From NCBI RefSeq assembly GCF_902506455.1, contig NZ_LR733844.1, positions 596,315-660,314 of the forward strand: DNA of 64,000 nt, read 5' to 3'. This stretch comes from Sphingomonas sp. 8AM. GTDB taxonomy: Bacteria > Pseudomonadota > Alphaproteobacteria > Sphingomonadales > Sphingomonadaceae. The notes under the pieces are model-generated. The model was not told the DNA's origin and made no database searches. It was given only the letters and a program-made list of their open reading frames with translations. Positions 60,001-64,000 of the stretch are shown here, one piece after another (position 1 is the first letter of the stretch; every line of letters begins with the position of its first letter). Made by a program: the position numbers and the translations under genes.

Positions 60001-60116
60001 AACGCGGTGCGCACCACCTCGCTGGCGTTCCCATAGTCGCCGGTCGCCAGACTGTCGGTGACGAAGGCTTCCAGCTCGGGAGTCAGCGAGACGTTGCGCG
60101 ATTGACGTTGGGCCAT
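57024..60116 (-). CDS. Hybrid histidine kinase with N-terminal ParD-like ribbon-helix-helix domain
   Basis: This 1030-aa soluble protein has a ParD/CopG ribbon-helix-helix at residues 1-46 (RNVSLTPELEAFVTDSLATG and GNASEVVRTALKLL). Three PAS-like domains follow (roughly 60-210, 220-330 and 340-455), then a coiled coil, and HisKA with phospho-His about 525 (GGVAHDFNNLLQVVSGNLQL). The ATPase domain (about 600-745) has NLAINARDAMEGQ, TDTGCGM and GSGLGLSMVYGF. Two receiver domains follow (about 765-880 and 915-1025; phospho-Asp in LLFTDVVMPG and VLVTDVHLPG). The PAS-kinase part usually begins at GGGECGAMIRDGDW, so the DNA-binding part is an added module. No ParE toxin gene is adjacent. ATG 60116 gives the normal ParD start; a GTG at 60161 would add 15 residues. 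Confidence 0.88.
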   Translation of the reverse strand: MAQRQSRNVSLTPELEAFVTDSLATGDYGNASEVVRTALKLLRDGGSPREVLRGWPVGGGECGAMIRDGDWSRHVLGPVERWSPTLRVTVANVVNSPVPKVLMWGRDGVLLYNDAYREILGARHPGGMGKPVAAVFPEIEAWNRAIIDRGLSGEVVSFRDQPLTLIRGDKPTELFFDLFYTPVIESDGKAGGVLCTVIDNTARLLLERRLAASERELRTVTDALPLLVSFIDRDLVYRYANQHYYEWFGIGADDVIGRHTRDVIGAENFERRRPAMERALAGETIVEDSLIQHGDGSWRRADIRYLPRFDEQGAVLGFQVIVLDVEERVRREEALHASNARFRAAMEAMHGVLWTNDAEGRMVGEQLGWAMLTGQTPEQYQDYGWADAVHPDDAQASVAAWRKAVESKSTFVFEHRVRRHCGTWRTFAVRAVPRIDAKGEVAEWVGVHTDITHQRAAEAALRDHAEQLERQVRHRERAEDQLRQLNETLETRVIEEIASRHAAERKLAQAQKMETVGKLTGGVAHDFNNLLQVVSGNLQLLQKDIAGNERAETRVANALAGVSRGSRLAAQLLAFGRRQALEPKVVNVTRFVRGMDDMLRRAIGEGIEVETIFGGGLWNTFIDPGQIENALLNLAINARDAMEGQGKLTIELANAHLDDDYARRHDEVEPGQYVMLAVTDTGCGMSEEVAAQVFEPFFSTKAEGKGSGLGLSMVYGFVKQSGGHVNIYSEPGHGTTIRLYLPRAMEREDVEVVLDNGPAVGGSETVLVVEDDDEVRATVVEMLGDLGYRVLKAVDAQSALSVVESGISIDLLFTDVVMPGTLKSPEMARKARERLPDLAVLFTSGYTENSIVHGGRLDAGVELLSKPYTREALARKVRHVLAQQGQRRESVAPRPQPVPRVAEPAGERRTILLVEDDALIRSATAEVLQEAGHVVVDAASAEEAMAALQTAPIDVLVTDVHLPGTSGLELAARATELHPGIRIVVASGDIGAVEVEEPNMHLLAKPYSARELLALLSGESVREKAREGEV

Positions 60117-60143
60117 GTTGCGAATGTCTGCCTCGCTCCACCC

Positions 60144-60162
60144 TGTGTCAATGAGTGACACA
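60144..60162. promoter_or_regulatory. Palindrome upstream of the RHH-kinase gene
   Basis: TGTGTCA (60144-60150) and TGACACA (60156-60162) form a perfect 7-nt inverted repeat with a 5-nt centre, 28-46 nt before the start codon. Size and position fit an autoregulatory operator for the ribbon-helix-helix domain encoded just downstream. Confidence 0.5.
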
Positions 60163-60192
60163 CGACCGCATGACCTAGGTTGAGCAGGTTAA

Positions 60193-62019
60193 TTATTCGT
60201 CAACCCAATTGGCGCGGAATGTACGCTGCTTGCCGCTCAGCGTGCCGCCGGTCGCCTCCACCCGCACGATTTCCACGCAGGGATCGGCAAGCGCGCGAAC
60301 GCTACGCTGCTGCTCGCCGCCCTGGCGAGCGAACCGTATCGCAACCGTCGCGCCCGGCGTCAGCCGGTCCAGCGCGGTCGTCCAGCCGGCGGGATCGGTG
60401 ATCGGCCCACCATTGACGGCGATGATCCGGTCGCCTGCATCCAGCCCGGCGGCGTCGAGCGGTGAGCCCGGCACCGGTGCGGCATTGAGCATCACCCCCG
60501 CCGGCATCGCACTGACCCCGCCCGCGCCGATCCAGCCGTGCTGTGGCGCCGCCGCACGCAGCACCAGCCCGGCCTGCGCGAGCAACGGCGTGAAGTCGGG
60601 CAAGGCGTTGCCGACCACCGAGCGCGCGAAGAACGCGTCGGCGAAGCCGGCATCGCCGGTCACCGTCGCGACCGCACGGCGCAGATCGTCGGGCGCATAC
60701 GGCCGCTCGGCCCGTCCGAAGGTTTGCCACAGGTTGCGCATGACATCGTCGAGCGAGCGCTTCGGGAAGCGCTGTCGGATCGAAAGGTCGAGCGCCAGCG
60801 CCACCACCTGGCCATAAGAGTAATAGGACAGGAAGACATCCGGCGCGATTGGATCGACCGAGGTCGCGGCGTCGGCGAACGGCGCGCGCAGGCTCATCTC
60901 CTGCGGCCCGCCGTTGCGTCGCGCAGGCGAGAACAACACGGTATTGAGCGCCCCTGCGGTCGCCTTCGCCCAATTGTCGATATCGGTCAGCCCGGCCCGG
61001 CGCAGCATCAACGGACCGTAATAATTGGTGACGCCCTCCGCGAACCATAAAGACGGCGTGGCATTGGCCCGCGTAAAGTCGAACGGCTCCAGCTCGCGCG
61101 GGCGCAACCGCTCGACGTTCCAGGCATGGAAGAACTCGTGCGAGATCGTCGAAAGCTGTCCGGCGTTGGTGCCGTCAAGCGGGGTCGGCGTGGTCACCAC
61201 CGTCGAGTTGCGATGCTCCATGCCGTCGCCGGAGATCTGCGGCGTATAATCGGCGAGGAACGTATAATTGCCCTGGTCGAAGCGCGGCCATTCGCCGAAC
61301 AGCTTGCGGTGCTGCGGGATCAACTGCTTGACCTGCGCCGCAAGCCGGTCGACCTCGGCGGGGCTGCCGTCGTGATGCACCGCCAGCCGGATCGTGTAGC
61401 GCTGCTTGCCCTCCCCGACCGGCCATTCGCGGATCTCCTGCCGCGCGACCTCGATCGGGCTGTCCATCAAATATTGCAGGCCGGGCGCCGCAAAGGTGTT
61501 CGGCTGTCCGGCGACGGCCGGCAATTGCGTCGCGATCGTCCAGCCGGCGTCGGGCGGCACGATCCGCACCCGCACCGGCGCGGCGTCGAAGCCGCTCGCC
61601 CACATCAGCGTCGCGGGCGGGTTGAGGTGCGCGTGCTGCGTGTCGATCTGGACATAGGTGCCGTCGCCACGATTGCCGAACAGCGTGTAGCTGACCACCA
61701 CCGTCCCGTCGTGCCCGGCGACGCTCCAGCCATAGGGATCGCTGCGCGTCAGCGGCAACGGCCGCCCCGCGCCATCGCGCGCGGTTACCGCAAAGACGTT
61801 CTTGGCGAATTCGTGGAGCGCGTAGCGGCCGGGCGACGAGCGTGCCATTTGCACGCGCAACGGCCCCGCCGGCACGCCGCGGAACGTCGCCACGATCTGC
61901 GCGCGATGATGCGCGGCGTCGGGGAAGGACAGATCGTACCGGACCTCCCGCGATTCCTGCGCCGCCGCTGGCATCGCGAGCACCAGCCCGCCCGCCATCA
62001 TCGCCCCGATCGTCCGCAT
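60193..62019 (-). CDS. M61-family metallopeptidase with PDZ domain
   Basis: This 608-aa exported aminopeptidase (glycyl-aminopeptidase-like) has signal MRTIGAMMAGGLVLAMPAAA. An N-terminal beta domain contains GRYALHEFAKNVFAV and LMWASGF. The zinc site is STISHEFFHAWNVERLRP (HExxH) with third ligand Glu in LWFAEGVTNYYGPL, and the thermolysin-like helical part follows. A C-terminal PDZ domain has GLDAGDRIIAVNGGPI. Several ATGs are in frame; the one at 62019 has AAGGAG six nt before it and gives a perfect signal peptide. It is divergent from the SDR gene. Confidence 0.9.
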   Translation of the reverse strand: MRTIGAMMAGGLVLAMPAAAQESREVRYDLSFPDAAHHRAQIVATFRGVPAGPLRVQMARSSPGRYALHEFAKNVFAVTARDGAGRPLPLTRSDPYGWSVAGHDGTVVVSYTLFGNRGDGTYVQIDTQHAHLNPPATLMWASGFDAAPVRVRIVPPDAGWTIATQLPAVAGQPNTFAAPGLQYLMDSPIEVARQEIREWPVGEGKQRYTIRLAVHHDGSPAEVDRLAAQVKQLIPQHRKLFGEWPRFDQGNYTFLADYTPQISGDGMEHRNSTVVTTPTPLDGTNAGQLSTISHEFFHAWNVERLRPRELEPFDFTRANATPSLWFAEGVTNYYGPLMLRRAGLTDIDNWAKATAGALNTVLFSPARRNGGPQEMSLRAPFADAATSVDPIAPDVFLSYYSYGQVVALALDLSIRQRFPKRSLDDVMRNLWQTFGRAERPYAPDDLRRAVATVTGDAGFADAFFARSVVGNALPDFTPLLAQAGLVLRAAAPQHGWIGAGGVSAMPAGVMLNAAPVPGSPLDAAGLDAGDRIIAVNGGPITDPAGWTTALDRLTPGATVAIRFARQGGEQQRSVRALADPCVEIVRVEATGGTLSGKQRTFRANWVDE

Positions 62020-62221
62020 CGCCATCTCCTTCACCATGCCCTTCCAGCACGCGCCGCGCGGATCGGCAATCGCCCGCACCGCCCGCGAATCTTCATCGAA
62101 GGTGAACCGATGACGACACGGCGGGTTAAAGAGGCAAGGTTCGCGATATAATGGAATGACTTACGATGCCTGATCCGCGCCAAGCTCCTCCGCGTCCGAC
62201 ACTCGCGACGGAGGCGACGCG

Positions 62222-63229
62222 ATGAACCCGACGCTCAAGCCACTCGCCGATCAGGTCATGCTCATCACTGGCGCCAGCTCCGGGATCGGACTGGTCACCG
62301 CGCGGCTCGCTGCGAAGCGTGGCGCGAAGGTGGTGCTGGTCTCACGCGATGGCGATGCACTGGTGCGGATCGTCCGCGAGATCACCGACGCGGGTGGCCA
62401 CGCTGATTTCGCGATCGCGGACGTCGGCGACCTGCGCGACGTCCAGCGCGCGGCGACCAAGGCCGTCGAGCGCTTCGGCCGCATCGACACCTGGGTCAAC
62501 GATGCCGGCGTCGCGATCTACGCCAAGTTGCTCGACACGCCGATGGACGAGCATGAACGGCTGCTGCGCACCAATTATTTCGGCGCGGTGCACGGCTGTC
62601 TCACCGCGGTCGAGCATCTGCAGCGCGCCGGCGGCGCGCTCATCACGATCGGCTCGATCGTCTCCGACATCCCCAGCCCCGGCATGGGCGCGTATGCAGC
62701 CAGCAAGCATGCCGTGAAAGGCTATGTCGATTCGCTGCGGATCGAGATTATCGCCGATCGGCTGCCGATCTCGGTGACGCTGATCAAGCCAGCGGGGATC
62801 GACACGCCGATTGCCGACCATGCCGCCAATCATCTCGACGGCGCGGCGCTGCTGCCGCCGCCGGTCTACGATCCCGAACTCGTCGCCGAGGCGATCCTCG
62901 ACGCCGCGCAGCATCGTCGCCGCGACGTGACGGTGGGCGGCACCGGCCGCTTGCAGGTGCTGACTGCGCAGCATTTCCCTGGCCTCCTCGACCGGCTCGG
63001 CCCGACGCTGTTGCCGTGGCTGCGCGACCCGAAGCGCGCGCCGAGCCGCCACGACAATCTCGCCGCGCCCGTCGCCAACGGCGAGGAACGCTCGCAGGAT
63101 CAACACGGTCGCCGCCTCAGCGTCTACGAGACCGCCGGCCGTCATCCGCTCGCCACGGCTACCGCCGCGGGCGCGGCAATGGGGCTCGCCGCTCTGGCCT
63201 TTTTGGGTCAGCGGCGGGTTGACCGTTAA
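62222..63229 (+). CDS. SDR-family oxidoreductase with C-terminal membrane tail
   Basis: This 335-aa protein is a classical SDR with ITGASSGIGLVTARLAAKRG (cofactor), VNDAGVAIYAKLL (NAG-like), SIVSDIPSPGMGAYAASKHA (Ser, Tyr, Lys) and KPAGIDTPIADHA. After residue 240 comes a linker and a terminal hydrophobic helix (ATATAAGAAMGLAALAFLG), suggesting membrane attachment, as in the sphingomonad and mycobacterial lipid-linked SDRs. Substrate unknown. GGAGGCGACGCG precedes the ATG. A response-regulator gene follows after 78 nt. Confidence 0.85.
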   Translation: MNPTLKPLADQVMLITGASSGIGLVTARLAAKRGAKVVLVSRDGDALVRIVREITDAGGHADFAIADVGDLRDVQRAATKAVERFGRIDTWVNDAGVAIYAKLLDTPMDEHERLLRTNYFGAVHGCLTAVEHLQRAGGALITIGSIVSDIPSPGMGAYAASKHAVKGYVDSLRIEIIADRLPISVTLIKPAGIDTPIADHAANHLDGAALLPPPVYDPELVAEAILDAAQHRRRDVTVGGTGRLQVLTAQHFPGLLDRLGPTLLPWLRDPKRAPSRHDNLAAPVANGEERSQDQHGRRLSVYETAGRHPLATATAAGAAMGLAALAFLGQRRVDR

Positions 63230-63307
63230 GCAGAGAGGCGGAATGTTCGTGGCAATCGCTATAAGAGGGTGTGCCGCTTTGTCCGACGAACGATGCGATG
63301 CGATGAC

Positions 63308-63682
63308 ATGAGCGACGGGGCATCCACCACGGTACTGATCGTCGAGGACGAGCTGTTCGTCCGCATGATCGGCGCCGACGCACTGGAAGAGGCAGGCTAT
63401 TCGGTCATCGAGGCGGCCTGCGCCGACGAGGCGCTGGCGGTCCTCGAAGAAGCCGACAATGTCGAGGTGCTGTTCACCGACATCCGCATGCCCGGCTCGA
63501 TGGACGGGCTGAAGCTGGCGGAGGTGGTGCACCAACGCTGGCCCGCGATCCGGATCCTGCTCACCTCCGGCGACACGCGCCCGTCGCGCGACGATATCCC
63601 CGACGATGGCCGCTTCCTCGCCAAACCCTATCGTTTCGAGAGCCTGTCACGCGAACTGACGACGCTGCTCGACAGCCGCTGA
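63308..63682 (+). CDS. Single-domain response regulator
   Basis: This 124-aa CheY-like receiver has VLIVEDELFVRM (acidic pair), EVLFTDIRMPGSMDGL (phospho-Asp), ILLTSGDTRPS (Thr/Ser switch) and GRFLAKPYRFESL (Lys). No output domain is present. It resembles the receiver modules at the C-terminus of the hybrid kinase at 57024-60116 (LLFTDVVMPG), so it may be a partner of that kinase. The start MSDGAST is selected; an ATG 15 nt upstream is less likely. Confidence 0.87.
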   Translation: MSDGASTTVLIVEDELFVRMIGADALEEAGYSVIEAACADEALAVLEEADNVEVLFTDIRMPGSMDGLKLAEVVHQRWPAIRILLTSGDTRPSRDDIPDDGRFLAKPYRFESLSRELTTLLDSR

Positions 63683-64000
63683 CGATCCTTGCCATCGCCA
63701 GTCCGGATTCAATTCGGGACGGTCAGCCTATCAAACACCTTCCTGTTCGTACCCCGGCGAAGGCCGGGGCCCAGGTGGGAGACGTTTGTAACTGGCTGAA
63801 CGTCTTTCCCAACTGGACCCCGGCCTTCGCCGGGGTACGCCTTGAAATGGCACGAACCGGGACTTTGGCGGCGGGTTCGGATGACCGAAGTTCAGCTAGG
63901 GAAGCCGCCCTCTTCACCTCCGCGCCTCTGCACCTCCGCGCCTCCGCGCGAACAATCCTTCCCGACAACGCGCCGCCAGCGCCCCGCCCCACCCTTGCGC
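63683..64000. other. 3' intergenic region, no gene seen
   Basis: The region after the last response regulator to the window end holds the inverted repeat (63749-63838). It also has a 14-nt direct repeat CACCTCCGCGCCTC at 63915-63928 and 63931-63944. No supported gene was seen on either strand. Confidence 0.55.
63749..63838. repeat. Inverted repeat with nested hairpins
   Basis: The arms GTACCCCGGCGAAGGCCGGGG and the exact complement (63818-63838) are 21 nt each and about 48 nt apart. Each arm can itself fold as CCCCGGC-GAAG-GCCGGGG. It is the same hairpin type as 7793-7812. Confidence 0.8.

Noticed and set aside
56973..60158. A plus-strand open frame of over 1000 codons
   Set aside because: It is the complement of the hybrid histidine kinase and has His/Arg/Leu-rich shadow composition.
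57024..60300. Type II toxin-antitoxin module
   Set aside because: Only the ParD-like domain is present, in frame with a kinase. No ParE/RelE-like toxin frame is found on either side.
63723..63992. Minus-strand frame of 89 codons at the window end
   Set aside because: It runs through the inverted repeat 63749-63838 and the direct repeat; the encoded sequence has no protein-like features.

Overview
The window looks like chromosomal DNA of a GC-rich alphaproteobacterium, most likely a member of the Sphingomonadaceae. The case rests on gcrA (3586-4332) and a DUF1013/TrcR-type cell-cycle regulator (27307-27984), a UrcA-like secreted protein, a DUF4893 protein, a DUF2171 protein, a methionine synthase split into two genes, and families of hairpin repeats in the gaps. 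No phage, insertion sequence, CRISPR array or rRNA operon was seen. One tRNA gene, tRNA-Ala(CGC), is present. The sequence reads as a stable core region, not a recently acquired island.

Layout. 0.3-12 kb: parE, an outer-membrane beta-barrel protein, gcrA, an ABC-2 permease with a PAP2 phosphatase, galE, msrA, a Sua5/TsaC protein, a DmdC-type acyl-CoA dehydrogenase, a GntR/Ivy-like lipoprotein pair and a nitroreductase. 12-19 kb: a POT peptide transporter, an acyl-CoA synthetase, a UrcA-like protein, an MscS channel and a diguanylate cyclase. 19-25 kb: a trehalose operon (otsB, GH15, otsA with 4-nt overlaps) behind a lipoprotein gene, then a nitronate-monooxygenase-like gene. 25-32.7 kb: an LpxH-like phosphatase with a GT4 glycosyltransferase, trcR, a zinc metallopeptidase, 3-hydroxybutyrate dehydrogenase and several envelope proteins. 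32.7-38.6 kb: a five-gene methionine/one-carbon operon (ArsR-methyltransferase, metF, metH N-terminal half, a 76-aa protein, metH C-terminal half), every junction a 4-nt overlap. 38.7-42.6 kb: a three-gene signalling cassette and an exonuclease. 42.7-49.6 kb: a disordered DUF2171 protein, tRNA-Ala, Nudix, extensin-like, barstar, transglutaminase, Bax-inhibitor-1 and thpR. 49.8-56.9 kb: an MFS carrier, sodC and a set of genes for inositol activation (CDP-alcohol phosphotransferase, inositol-phosphate synthase, nucleotidyltransferase). 57-63.7 kb: a hybrid histidine kinase carrying a ParD-like ribbon-helix-helix domain at its N-terminus, an M61 peptidase, an SDR and a single-domain response regulator.

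How the genes work together. The clearest units are trehalose synthesis, methionine regeneration under a predicted S-adenosylhomocysteine-type ArsR switch with an operator overlapping a probably leaderless promoter, and the inositol cluster. The inositol genes together could make inositol phosphate, activate it as CDP-inositol and transfer it to a second alcohol, which would imply an inositol phosphodiester solute or an inositol lipid.

Most unusual points: the DNA-binding-domain/histidine-kinase fusion with a palindrome just upstream of it; the CDP-inositol gene set in a mesophile-like proteobacterium; the 76-aa protein between the metH halves; and hairpin repeats that occupy most of the longer convergent gene junctions, show compensatory changes between copies, and in two cases supply the stop codon of the neighbouring gene.
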